Below, piece by piece: positions 46,422 to 58,500 of a stretch of DNA of 64,000 bases. The notes under the pieces were generated by a model. It was not told the DNA's origin, searched no databases, and saw only the letters and a program-made list of their open reading frames with translations. The stretch is taken from positions 6,386,001 to 6,450,000 of the forward strand of contig JBHGNT010000012.1 of assembly GCA_043228905.1 (NCBI GenBank), written 5' to 3'. The translations under genes were made by a program, and so were the position numbers. Source of the stretch: Azolla caroliniana. Its lineage: Eukaryota > Polypodiophyta. The first letter of the stretch is position 1. Every line of letters starts with the position of its first letter.

Positions 46422-47290
46422 ATGGAAAAAGGCATGGGAAGCTCACATCCAACAGAAAAACTCGATAGGAGCAACTACGCATCTTGGTCGTACAAGATGC
46501 ACTAGTACCTGCTTCGGCACAGGTACTAGAGTTACGTCGAAGGAGCAAATGATGCAACACTGGATGCGACACATAGGGACTTTCCGGCCTAGGAGGAAGC
46601 GGTAGGCAGAGTAATGTATTGTTTTGCGTCCAGTGCCCGTGATCAACTACTCAACTACATCCGGGATGCCAAGACGTCGAAAGGTGCATGTGCGAATTTC
46701 AAACGGATTTTCGTTGCCAGCACAACGGCCAAGAAGCTGCAACTTAGGTAGGATCTTAGCAATGTTCGACAGAAAGACTTGTCTGTGGCTGATTACACTA
46801 CCCAGATCAAGGAGATCTGCAACTCGCTCACCTCCATAAACGTGACCGTCGAGGAGGATGAAATGGTGTAGTTCTGCCTCAGAGGGCTGGCGTCTAGATT
46901 CGAATCATTCTGAATGGCAGTTTGCACGAGAGAGAACACGCCGTTGTTCTTCGAGCTACAATCGATGTTGCTCGTTGAGGATGCGTGGATGAGCACGCAC
47001 GCCGACATCAAGATGCTGTACACAGAGGTGGATAGGTCCCGTGGTCGTGGAGAACAAGGCGGGTCGGCACGCAATTGAGGCAGCCGACAAGAGTAGAACC
47101 AAAGGCATAATAGAAATGTCGACAGCAATTCTGGACCCTCCACAAGAAGGGGGAGTCAAGACGGCGCCAAAAACTGGCAAGGAAAGACCGCGACAGACTG
47201 TTGGTATTGTGGCCAGAAGGGCCACACAGAGAGCGAGTGCTAGAAGAAGCGTGCCGATTCGGACCGAGCTGGATCAATCCGGGGAGATGT
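46422..47290 (+). pseudogene. Copia gag (UBN2-type), broken
   Basis: Begins M-E-K-G-M-G and soon reads L-D-R-S-N-Y-A-S-W-S-Y-K-M, the usual start of the copia Gag N-terminal domain. The later part shows D-L-S-V-A-D-Y-T-T-Q-I and a C-W-Y-C-G-Q-K-G-H-T-E-S-E-C zinc knuckle (47199-47240). Several stops (near 46502 and 46590, for example) and a shift before the knuckle break it. Confidence 0.8.
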
Positions 47291-47359
47291 AGATAGGCCA
47301 TCGGTGTCAAAGATCGCACTACGCCGAACGCTTAGGGCAAGCTGGAATAGACCCCACCT

Positions 47360-47872
47360 TTGAAATGAAGCACAAGGCCAATTCGATGGTGGCGAGCACC
47401 TTGAAGCCGAACGAGGTGTGGTATGTGGATTTCGGAGCATTGAACCATATGACGAACCACAAGGAGTGGTTCTTGATGTTGGAGAAGCCGGAACAGCCGA
47501 GAGTCGTCAAAATTGGCAACGACACCCCTCACCCCATCGAACATATCGGAGATGTCCCTCTGAGCCATGTCGGCCAGAGAGGAATAATGAGGAACGTCCT
47601 ACACGTCCCGACGATCACCAAGAACCTGGTGTCGATCGGACAGATCTTTGATCAAGGGATGTAGGTTCGATTCACTCATCTCGGGTGCTTCATCGAAGAA
47701 GAAGGCCGAATTATCACGCAAGGCCGCCGAGACGGGAGGATGTTCATCCTCGACACGAACAATGTCGGCACTACCATGTTCGCCAATGGGCAAAAGGTCG
47801 AGTCGAACATTGATCTATGGCACAAGTAGTTCGGCCACATCAACTTCCTGCGGCTTTGACCAAACCTAATTC
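47360..47872 (+). pseudogene. Copia protease and pre-integrase fragment
   Basis: W-Y-V-D-F-G-A-L-N-H-M-T near 47418 is the copia protease active site with D-S-G-A changed to D-F-G-A. It is followed by the V-L-H-V-P-x-x-x-x-N-L-V-S-I block and by L-W-H-K-stop-F-G-H-I-N-F near 47812, the start of the pre-integrase domain. Truncated there. Confidence 0.8.
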
Positions 47873-47924
47873 TTCGGCCACACATCTTTGACCAAACCTA
47901 ATTCTTGCACGAATTTCCCTCATA

Positions 47925-48062
47925 CTCACAATGTGCACTCTTGATTACAACATTTATTAGCAACGTTCTTGACTATCGAGACTTGCAACTCACTTTCACA
48001 TGTATTACATGAAAATGTAATATTTTTGGTCTCATAGGTCGTATTTAACCTTTGAAGACGAT
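47925..48062. repeat. Dispersed repeat, copy B
   Basis: Partner of 42063-42210, lying just beyond the truncated copia end. It is followed by a short (TCTA)n run at 48067-48086. Confidence 0.6.
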
Positions 48063-48418
48063 AATAAAATCTATCTATCTATCTCAAAATAGCAATAGAG
48101 TGATCCAAATTAACTTTATCAAGTTGGAAAACAAAATTACATAGATCATCCCCACGACATCTCTGGGAAGGAAAATGGTCCATTGTAAGACACAATTTTT
48201 ACACACATCAGAGGATGGATTCATCATTTGATCTGTGTATATGGACATACAACTATCCTATGCATTGCACATTGTGATAGGCCAATTACAAACTTCTTCG
48301 CATCAGTTAGAGATTGAGGTAGGCAGATATGGACGAGTATCTCTAGAAGAAAGATTTTGCCAATGTGTCATTAGGGAATGGAATCTGAAGAACACTATGG
48401 TTGTCATTATGCTGTTTT

Positions 48419-50025
48419 TTATGAAATAAGCGGGAGATACCATTGCCTCTTTAAGCACGGCTTCGACCCACTGCACAAGGTAATGGAATATGAGGACCAA
48501 CAGTGTTTGGGGCTTTTCTTGCTAGAATTCATGAGACATAGGGAGAAGTTGTTGATAGAAAACAATACAGCCACACAAGCTCATTAGCAACTTATGATTT
48601 TCATGTTGTGGAGATCAGTTTAGGGTTCAGTTCTATATAGAGAAAGAAAGAAAGATATATTAACGTCTTTTAAGAGGCCAAAATGGCCTATAAGACCAAA
48701 CAAGAGATTACATCTCAAGTGTTGTCTCGTCTTTGAGAACAAATCAAAATGTTGGGGTTGAACCTTTTAAGTCTATGAGTTTCATGTGGTGGAGATCAAT
48801 TTAGGGCATGGTTTCGCTTTGTTAATATTTCAAGATCTAGAAGTCAATTGCACATGGAGTAAAAGAATGAAAAGAACCACATGATTTATACACTAAAATC
48901 ATAAAAGTGACCTAGGTATACTATTGTGTTTAATGTGCTTTAAATATCCCATGTGTTTTAAGGTTCCAATATTGAACCCACAATATAACCAACAATCAAG
49001 ACTTTCATACTGCAGCTTCCAATATACTAAGAGTATACAACATTTTTAATTTAAGAAGAACTTGATGCAAATATATCAAAGTGAAAATGTTAAGTGGAAA
49101 AAATAGAGACTAGTGGTTACATTTACTAGTTGGAAGTACTCAAAAGCTTTATCTAAAAGTATTTCAGAACTTTCTAAAATTTATTTGATGCCAATAAAAC
49201 CTTCTTGCTACGAATTTGTAAAATTATGGAAGAAACAAAATATATTTTGTCTAATTATACTTTCTCGAGTGCTATAGATTTAGGAAAGATGCAGGTGAGA
49301 CAATGTTTTAATAGATTTCATAAATTTAATAGGACATAACCCTTAATTGAAGTTGTAAGATTATAATACATTCTATTAAAATTAATGATCCAATAAGACA
49401 CAGTTCACAAAGGCAAGAAAACAGTTGAAGCACTGGTTGTTTAAGCAAGGTGATAGCTTTTAACGATGTTTCTGACATTCAACATTTTATCCACTTGAGC
49501 TATCTCTCTTAGGTTTAGTTTAGAAGGCAATGAATTAATGCTACATGCACTTGTTCACTTCTTGTGAATACAGCTTAAGACAATGTACCGCATCAAATAA
49601 TAGGCATTCCCGGCTACATTTCTTCCTCCCATCAAAGAAAGTAATTTATTTTAAAATGTGTATAGTTTACACACATTAACGTCATGTTACACAGAAAAAC
49701 TTAAGAGAGGAACAGAAAAACAAACCAGAGAGGGGAAATAGAAGGGAATGAAGCAAAACAAGTCGAAGAATTTTCATTCTGGGAGATACAAATATTTAGA
49801 GCCAGGAAGATACGAGGACCAAAATCATATAAACATATATACCCCAGACAGAAACTAACTTGGAAGAATAAAACGAAAACACAGGGTAGGAGATACTAAC
49901 CTTTTTCTTCCTCCAAGAGAGATGGTTGTGACTTCTGGAGCTGCTAGAACAGGAAAAATGGAGCGAGGCAAGGAATCAGGAGCAGAAGAAGGAGGAAGGA
50001 GCAGGTTTTCGCCATAGCCGATCAT
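48419..50025 (-). CDS. Possible small two-exon gene, uncertain
   Basis: A candidate first exon (50025-49901) starts with ATG and encodes 41 residues rich in P, S and L (M-I-G-Y-G-E-N-L-L-L ...), ending at a good donor AAAAAG|GTTAGT. In matching phase a short exon at 48470-48419 follows a CTTGTGCAG acceptor and ends in TAA after S-G-S-K-P-C-L-K-R-Q-W-Y-L-P-L-I-S. The product would be 58 residues. I recognise no family. The intervening 1.4 kb may hold other exons I did not see, or the exon pair may be chance. Confidence 0.2.
48636..48745 (-). repeat. LTR-related dispersed repeat
   Basis: Plus strand GAAAGATATATTAACGTCTT, then GGCCAAAATGGCC and TCTCGTCTTTGAGAACA. It is nearly identical to 59998-60100 and, reversed, resembles the copia LTR at 46165-46230. 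Confidence 0.8.
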
Positions 50026-50624
50026 CGCACAGTGTTTGGGTTATTTACGAAAATGGGCCTCCCCCCATATTTTCCATAAATTCCCAATATACCCCTCACT
50101 CAATCTTCCACACTTGTGTATATTAACTTAACTGTAAACGCACACAATTATATTAACTGTAGTATCAGTATGTAAAATCCACTTGTTACTCTCTCTCTCT
50201 CTCTCTCTTTGGTGAAAACACACAATTATATTAATAAATGTGTGTAAAAAACACTACTTACAATGGGTGTGACAATAGAATATGGTCACCCACTAGCTAC
50301 ACTACACTACACTACATGGGTAGTGGAACATGTTGAATTGCCAATAGGCAAGACGAACACTCCACTGAGGAAAGAATTTCCACTTGCTCCAATAAAGAAA
50401 ATTGCCACATTAGTACTCCCTTCAACTTTCGTAGATATGCTTTCACTTCATGTCTACCATCGAATACAAAAGCGTTGCGCATGTTCCAGTTATGACGCAA
50501 TCCCCAATATGTTAGAAATAGAAAAACGATCTCCATCTCTGATTTTGGGTCAACCTATAGGACCCTCCCTAGTTCCTGAATTACCTTGCCAAGTAGTCTC
50601 ACGAGTAGTGGGAAAACTATTACG

Positions 50625-51457
50625 TTACATATTCATTGATTTCCCCTTCGACTTGCCCTTAACCTGATGCCAATTTTTGTCAACAACATCACTACTAGCT
50701 CTATCCAACGGTTTTTTCCCCTTATCTATAGCCACTAAACTTTGTTTTTCCATATCCATAGATTGAGTTCCCTTATTCTTAGGGCCCAAACCTTGAAGCG
50801 AGACCTCTGTATAACCTGTTCTAGATGATGTTCCTTCATCCATGACAACCACAATATCTGACACACCAACAATTCTCCCAACTCCTTCCTTACCATTCCC
50901 TTCATTAGGAACCTCTATAGTTGAAGGACAATAACGATGGCATTCCACCATAAAGTGACCCCATTCACCACATCCAAAACAATGACATGCAAATGTCTCC
51001 CACTTCAATTTAAAACAATTTAAGTCTTTTCATACAAGGTGTGTTCATAAGCACCCATCCTGGCCTCTTACGGCTTGTATCCCATAACACACAAAATCTG
51101 CACTTATTTGTAGCATTTGCATGTGTAGATAACAAAACTTTACCCATTTGACTCATGAACTCTGGTAAAAGTGGCCATAAAAAAGCATGCTTACAATTCA
51201 CTGTTACCCAAATAGGGCATTCTTGTTTTAACAAAGCATGATAGCCATTGCATTACATGCACCAATCATTTATCAAAAAACATAGGAACTTTAGCCAACA
51301 ATGCACTTCGATGTTCCGGTGAACGAAATACTACATCATAAAACCCTCGTGGACCTGCGTATATAATTTCAACAGAATTTGGTGACACGATGTCGTGAAG
51401 TTGAGCGTGTGAATGGGGGTGTGCACGGATGCACACGAAACAGTTTTGATGTACCAA
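50625..51457 (-). pseudogene. LINE ORF1 (nucleic-acid-binding, CCHC), copy 4
   Basis: The stretch from about 51390 down contains P-R-G-F-Y-D-V-V-F, then W-V-T-V-N, a C-x2-C-x4-H-x4-C knuckle (50981-50940) and a C-terminal K-rich tail that also occurs at 40-110 in copy 1. Breaks lie near 51255 and 51009. In active LINEs ORF1 binds the element RNA. Confidence 0.75.
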
Positions 51458-52232
51458 TATGTGTAAATAGTATAGTGTTAGTTTAAGTGTTGATGAATAC
51501 TAGGTAGGAGTGATTTGATAGGTACTTTTGTGACCACACAAGTAGAGGAATAAAAGGGATTGATGGGAGGAAATCAAGGAGAGAATCGGGGGTTGAAATG
51601 TGGCTATCTTAACAGCCTGATGTAACAGTCTCTCCCTCCTCGAGCTATAAAAGGAGGAAGAGAAGATCGAGAGAGGGATCCATCATTTTGGAGGAGGAAG
51701 TGTTGTTGGACAGAGCTCTGCAGATTTCCGTCTTTCTATTCTTTGTTTCGGTTTTTGTCATCATGTTGTGAGGCCTCTGTTTCGCGTTGGTAGCCCGTGT
51801 GCTCTTGATCGGAGGCTTGTTAACGTCAATGTGCGTGACTGTGGAGAGTCTGAGGCTCTGTCACCGGTCGTGTCCTATTGTATTTTTGTTATTCCTAGCT
51901 AATAGATCATCTTGTTGCTATCTGGAAAACCTTGTGTCATTGGGTGTCATTCTCTATCTCTGCTACGCGCTTACCTTTGTTCCCTCCGCCAGAGTGCTTA
52001 GTTGGGGCCCCAGCCCGTGCGCTCATCTCCCGCTATCCGACTGTGGTTCCTAAACCATTTACACTTCTTGTTCTGAGCGCTCTTCATTCGACATCCGGAC
52101 TCTAGTCCGTAAACCGATCCGGATACCCCTAGACACCGATCCAGATAATCTCTCCTCCCTTACCGGCTCCTTGGTCCAAGACCCCGGTGGTTCCACCCAG
52201 TTTCTCACACACACAAGCAGAAAACCATAACA
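51391..52232 (+). mobile_element. Solo LTR inside LINE ORF1, 4-bp target duplication
   Basis: An 842-bp block starting TGTCGTGAAG and ending ACCATAACA, flanked by ACGA at 51387-51390 and 52233-52236. Removing it with one ACGA closes the LINE ORF1 frame. A CTATAAAAG box at 51645-51653 gives plus orientation. GC-rich compared with its surroundings. It shares the first ten bases with the LTR at 7865 but not the body. Confidence 0.85.
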
Positions 52233-52624
52233 ACGATTGTGTTCAACCATTGTTTAATCCAATTAATGTATGGGAGTTTCCCGATAAAAAATAATATAAC
52301 CGCACGGTCATAGAATACATAAAAAGATTGTAATATAGCCTTAGCATCAACTTCCACATCATGCACATCCTCATCAATGCATTCTTTCGCTTCATTTTCA
52401 TTTTCTTCCACAATATCAGACAACAAGGTATTGGCAAATCCCCATAAATGATCCCAATTACAATGATCCCTATCAACCTCATCTACATGTATTACTTTGG
52501 CATGTGTCAATTTTTTCTTATTGATTTCCTCAATACCCTTAAACCTCCTAGAGCTTCCAATGTCTTCCCTTTCACGATTACATTCAACCATCACATTACT
52601 CTTTTTTTTATCAATTGTTTCCAT

Positions 52625-55501
52625 ATGATGTCCCCACAATTTGTGAGGAATTCATCTTTATATCCATTATTCTTGATGTGATTTCGATCCGAGATAAAAA
52701 CAAATTTCCATGAACAAGAGAGACAACCGGAACTCGCCTGATCGAAGAGGTCAAAGATGATGAAGGCAATAGAAGACCCGCAATGTGTGTTGAGTATGTG
52801 GATGCCGACAACACAAGCTTCCTTATTTCTATCGTTGCTTCTCATACTTGCTATATGTCGTTACGAAGCTCTAATCGAGATCTTTCTAACTCTTATCTTT
52901 GTGCCCAATTCCGTTGCCGATAGAGAGCACAACAATAAAACAAATTCGCTTCTTCTTCTTCCCCTCTCCACTCTTGCTTTTTTTTACTCTCTCTCTCTTC
53001 CATAAATAATGGCTTTCATAACCAAAGAAAAAACACTATCATGACTACTAGCTTAGAACAGAGTATGTATAAAACCCTTCAAGGGATCTAAATACTACTA
53101 CCACCTAGGAATTGGCAACGGTTCGGTTTAGGCTTAACCGGTTTGGGAGAAAACTACTATTAACATATTGAAATGTAGGTTAATTCCTTTTCAAGTATTT
53201 GTTAAATTGTTGAACTTTCCATTCACCCTTAATATTAACCTTTCCACCATGAATTGTACAACATAAACCAAACTCAACAACTCAATCCCGTTTACATATG
53301 GCTATCTTCTCTATTTTAATATCCCTATGAGCCATAATATTTCTAACCCAAAATATTGGCCATAAGCCATTGATATACAATAAACATAGTCATATGTAAT
53401 TTGTGGGGAATTACCCTTTATCAATTGGTCACGGTTAATGCCTGATAATATAAAGTGACCCTTAAGGTTTTGATGCTCGTATAGGAGGGCGAGAATTCTC
53501 TTGTAAAAAGGGTCTCTAGGTGCCACAACTTAGAGAATACAATGGTAAAAACTTAGATATTACTTTGCCCAATCTCACTTCTTTTGTAGTTACTACTAGC
53601 AAACTCAATTGATTTGAATCCAATATATTGTATTGGTTTGCTACACTTCCAAGTAAAAACATCTATATTGTACAAGTGCATTCTTTCAGAAAGAAAATAA
53701 GCTTTAAGGGCCCATTGCAGATCTAATTACGATAATCACTATGAAAACAAAGAAACTAGCACTTTGAGATGAAGTAGATTTTTTTAAAGTTGAATTCAAA
53801 ACCACATTGAAAATCCTCGCCAGAAAGAGGGATTATGACAAGATATTAACACTTGAAGAGGCAATAGACATTTTTAAGGTTGAATCCCAACCACACTAAG
53901 AGTTGAAAACTATGATCACATCAATGTAGAATGATGAAAATCCTAGCCGAGAAGAATTAGGATCACGACAAGCACACACAACGTAAGCTATTGTTCTTGC
54001 ATTGGATACTGGGAGATGGAGTAACTTAGCACCATGGTTCTCCATTCTAACTCACTCCAATCAAATTGAGATTTACTCCAAATGTGTTACTATGTCATGA
54101 TTTCTCAATTTTCTAGATCTCTTCGACATTCCTCTAAAATAATTACATATATTTCCCTGCATTTGGATTGCATGCAGAATGGTCTACACTAAGAGTTGAA
54201 AACTGTCATCATGTCAATGTAGAATGATGAAAATCCTTGCCGAGAAGAATTGGGATCACAATAAGCGAACCAAGCATATGCTATTGTTCTTGCATTGGAT
54301 ACTAGGAGATGGAGTAACTTGGCGCCATGGTTTTCCTTTCTAACTCACTCCAATCAAATAGGGATTTACTGTTACTGTGTCATGATTTCTCAATTTTCAA
54401 GATCTCTTCAACATTCCTCTAAATTAATTATATACATTTCCCTGCATTTTGATTGCATGCAGAATGGTCTACAGGAGGTTTTTACTATGTACAAAAGCAT
54501 GAAAATGCTATAAGAAAGTGCAGGAATAAAATTTGTATGCCTCAAATGTATTACTCTGTAGCTCTCCAAATTCAGTTGAAGACTGCCTCACCGGACAAGA
54601 GACTGTTTTAGGAAGCCAAAAACAGAAGAGTCATCCTTTAGTCTACAATATCCATGGGTTATAAGGAAAATTAATCTGCATCAGTTTTATACATTGAAGC
54701 ACCAGCTTTAAGGTTATGTGGTTAATTATATTCAGAACAAAATTTACAGACCATCAGAACTGAAGAGTATCAGCCATAACAGTGTGTATGCCTGTAAATA
54801 ACAAAGAAAACACATTTTTTATTGATACTATTAAACACACACACATATAAACCATCACAACTCACTAGCCCTGTATGGATCAATTGATTATGTGTCAATA
54901 ACCTCAATATTACATATAGTGACCAAACTGCAAAACTGTAACCTTCCAAATAACTGTCATTAGGTACCTATATCAATTACAACATGACAAAATTTCATTC
55001 TTTACATTTTACAAATTTCAGGTTCATAATTAATCTCCAAATGATCGACATTTCAGTTCATTGGAAAACCCTCTTTTAATACTTCGTAAACCCGGTATGT
55101 ATATTTCCGCTTATAGGAACACCCCATAGCCCAATAATGTATATCTCAGTCCAACTCCTTCGTGAACACCTCCTTAATTCAATAAGTATTCTATGCCTCA
55201 ACACATCACATTGGTCTGATCAAGTCGTTTATACTGTTGATATTGGCCCATTCATTGTGTTACTGTCTGAATGAAGACAGTTTTTATCTGGCACAATAAC
55301 CTACAATTTGATCAGAATGATGGGCAACCAAAGAACCTTTTGCTATCAACTTTGGTTGACTAATTCATTAGAATTGAACGCCAAGCTCAAGAAAGAACAC
55401 TAAGAACTTCATAACGAATATACAGTTTAATATGGTGAACTCATGAACTCGGCACATTAGGGATCTATATTAAGCTTGAGCAATGCACACAAATTTTGTG
55501 T
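52625..55501. other. Intergenic region, LINE 5' flank and a long duplication
   Basis: 52625-52980 may be the 5' UTR of LINE copy 4. A 293-bp duplication occupies 53893-54474. No gene recognised. The right end is the probable 3' UTR of the ubiquitin protease. Confidence 0.5.
53893..54474. repeat. 293-bp tandem duplication
   Basis: ACACTAAGAGTTGAAAACT starts copies at 53893 and 54186, and GATTGCATGCAGAATGGTCT ends both. Copies differ at scattered positions and by a short deletion. Confidence 0.92.
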
Positions 55502-58500
55502 TCATTGTGTTTTCAACTCCCTCTTCACTTCACACTTCTCATAGAAGAGAAGATATGCTTCACTGTTAAGAACGGCTTCCAATGTAGCTTTCCTAACACT
55601 TGAATCGGAAATATAATACCAAGATTCATTATCCACAGTATTCTCTAGGCGTGGACCTCTTACATATGCAATGTAATGACCACCCCTCATAGTGCCCCCA
55701 TGCTCAACTATACCAACCAGTCGATACATGAAATTGTTTGAATCAAGGCACCTGTAGAAACAGTTCCGGAATCTTATTAGGTGAGCAGTACAAAGATGTC
55801 ATTAAAATTTAGCACGTGATATATGTTGATAATTCCAAAAGAGTTTGCGAAAATCTGGGCTAGCCATTAATGACTTCTTTTTTTGCAATGCCAACTATTA
55901 TGTTTACCAAACTTATGAATCAAACTAATCGTGGTTGCAATGTGATGTACCCAAATAGGATGAGAGAAAACAAGTTAGCATGCATCAAATTGCCTACTTG
56001 GAATGTATTGACAACTACACAATTGATTGATGGAAGACCAAATATCCTTAGGAAAGTGAATTAACAAACATAACAAAAAAGAGCACAAAACCAAACTAAA
56101 AAACAAAGAAATGAACATGAATTACCTCCAGGAATCCCTGGTAGCAATGCCAAACTTTTCGCCTATTTTTGACAGTCAGACGGGGTTTGCAAGTCATTCG
56201 AAGCTATACGGTCATTTAGAGGATTTTAAGGTGATTCGTGAATAACAGTGGGAAAACCACAGAAAAGTGTCGTCATAAATCCCAACAAGATGCATACAAA
56301 AACCTAAATAATAGGGAATCACATGCAATTGTCAATGAGTAGAGTTTCCTTTTTGCTTCTAAACTAGACCCATGGCTCTCACAAAGCCAGAAATTATATG
56401 GATAGGGTCATGAGTTGACAAATGTGCACATGTATAGTTATATCACACCTCAAGTATTTATATACTTATGTACAATAATACAAGGACATGTGGGCCTATG
56501 GCTGGCCCATAATCAGTTCAGTAACCCAAGGCATGGAAATTTTCACATGTCTTAACGCTCAAGTTCCATGTTGAGAAACAATTTGAAACTGGTCATACAA
56601 TTTCATGACCGCCGAAATGGCATATATAGCCACACTGGGTGGGGAACTAAGGAAGACATAACACTTTTAAACTCTTAAAAAGTCCTTACAGGAAATATTA
56701 GACAGCACTCAGTGGTATCAATTCTGACATAAAATCCCCAAGTTTTCTTGGTCCATCAATGCAAGTAAATCTTTTTCAGTTGGGAAATTTTGGAAATGAT
56801 AGATATGCAATTTATGATTGACGCTTAACAGCTTGCTATGAGTTTTCCATTGGAACTCTTAGTTTGTTTCATTAGTGTAGATAAATGTACACCAGACTAA
56901 TACAAAATTAATAGACAATCTCTTGAAACCATGAGGAAGAATATAGTTTCCCTATGCTTAGAAACAGCCAGCCCCATGCATATAGCTTTGATTATCATAC
57001 AGAGGAATTTAGGCTGTAACAGCCCAAGCTATGCATTCATAAATGAGATCTAGTCCACATATGTTTCACCATGAGATAACTACTGGACCATATACATTGA
57101 TCAGTAGCTGCTTCTGACAAGCACGTTGTTCCTATCAATTCTGCCTGAGGGTAGAACACTTTGAGGATCTTTTTACCAGGGGAGCCAGCAGGATGGATGC
57201 TCCAACTGATCTGCTTACAAGTAAAAGCACAGCCAATAAAGGGGGTGAAGACTCGAAAATCAAAGGATAACCAGTTAAAGCAAATGGTACTGAACCATAA
57301 AGGAAAGGGCTACTTAGTGAGGGCACATGCATTCAGTCAACAAACTCGACTATGTGGAAAAAAATACCAGGATTAGTCGAAACGATTTTTGCACTAATCA
57401 ATAACAATTTTACGATCCTATGCCAGCAAAGAAAGGGAAGATTCAACCCTGTCAGGGGCATACCCTCTGTTGAAGATCTCCATGCAGAGTATCTCCCATG
57501 TTCAGCCTCTTTATATCAGCATCTAAACAGAGGAGAGACAAGACTTTCGTGCTCCAGCGAACCAGACTACCTGGTTGCGACCAGAGGAAGTCATGCACTC
57601 ACAGGGCTGCTGGGAATATGTCGATCAGTCTCTCCAATTTTGCATCATAACAGGAAGGAAGAATCACTGTGCACCAACAACATGAGCTACCTGGTTGCAA
57701 CAAGTATAGGTCAGGCAGCTGTCAACCTGCCAGGAGCATACTGGAGAAACAGAACCCACTGTGATCTGCAGTACTAAAGCCCATGTGATTGGACAAGGAT
57801 CTTCAATACAAAGTGAAAGCAGGAACCAGACCCTTTCATGAGATGGAAATAGAGGTCAGACCTATGCAATATATCAGACCACAAATGCAAGCTTAAAAGT
57901 CATCATTGGTGAGCGATTCTCATCACAATAAAATCCTGACAGACCAAAGGGCCCTATCCAGTCATGCAAATCTCAATGGGTAAGGAATGCCTACAAACCA
58001 GGATTCTAAGGCGAGACAGAGGCTTCAGAGGCACTACAGGAAGTCACCATCTGAGTGGCTGTGATGGTACAATTATGGCTTGCACACCCATATCTGTGAA
58101 CCAGGGGATGATCCAGATACTTGGGAAGAGCTAATCAGAAGATCTGCAAAGATATCCAAAAGAAACATGGATCTCCCAACCAGACTGGAAACGTTTATAG
58201 ATATATCCTTAAGAAGGAACGATTTCCCAGCCAATAGAAGCAGTAGGCTTATGTTTCATGATGCATCCAGAACCCCAAACCAAGTTGAGAGAAGAATTTA
58301 AGGGAAGCTAGAGGTAGTGAGGATTAATAAGAGTGGATAAGCTCAAGAAGAATGAATGAAATACCAGATTATTGTTTACAACAATCACAAGAATTTCACA
58401 TATTTCTAGAAAGCTTGAGTGTTAAGTTATTTGCATGAAAGGATTAATTCAAGAAATAAACCATAAAATTCCCACAGAGGAAGCTTTAAACTAGAAAAAA

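Larger units (their letters stand above)
46050..47880 (+). mobile_element. Truncated Ty1/copia retrotransposon
   Basis: The left part to 46323 is LTR-like and ends in CA. It is followed directly by TGGTATCAGAG, the initiator-methionine tRNA primer site typical of copia elements. Gag, zinc knuckle, protease and the start of the pre-integrase domain follow in order. Sequence stops near 47880, inside L-W-H-K-x-F-G-H, at a 32-bp direct repeat of TTTGACCAAACCTAATTCTT. No integrase core, RT or 3' LTR. The 5' boundary of the LTR is uncertain. Confidence 0.8.
50219..52624 (-). mobile_element. LINE copy 4, internally deleted, with a solo LTR inside
   Basis: On the minus strand ORF1 starts near 52624 (M-E-T-I-D-K-K), runs into a DUF4283-like N-terminal domain, is cut by the solo LTR 51391-52232, and continues to a CCHC zinc knuckle at 50940-50981. 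At 50556-50560 ORF1 joins directly to the last ~340 bp of the LINE. Relative to copy 1 this removes everything between positions 191 and 4483: the whole endonuclease and reverse transcriptase. The 3' terminus at 50219 matches copy 1. ORF1 has a few stops. The 5' boundary beyond 52624 is not defined. Confidence 0.85.

Noticed and set aside
57352-57777. 141-codon plus-strand frame in the protease intron as a gene
   Set aside because: No family recognised, no promoter or splice support, and composition like the surrounding repeat; kept only as a remark.
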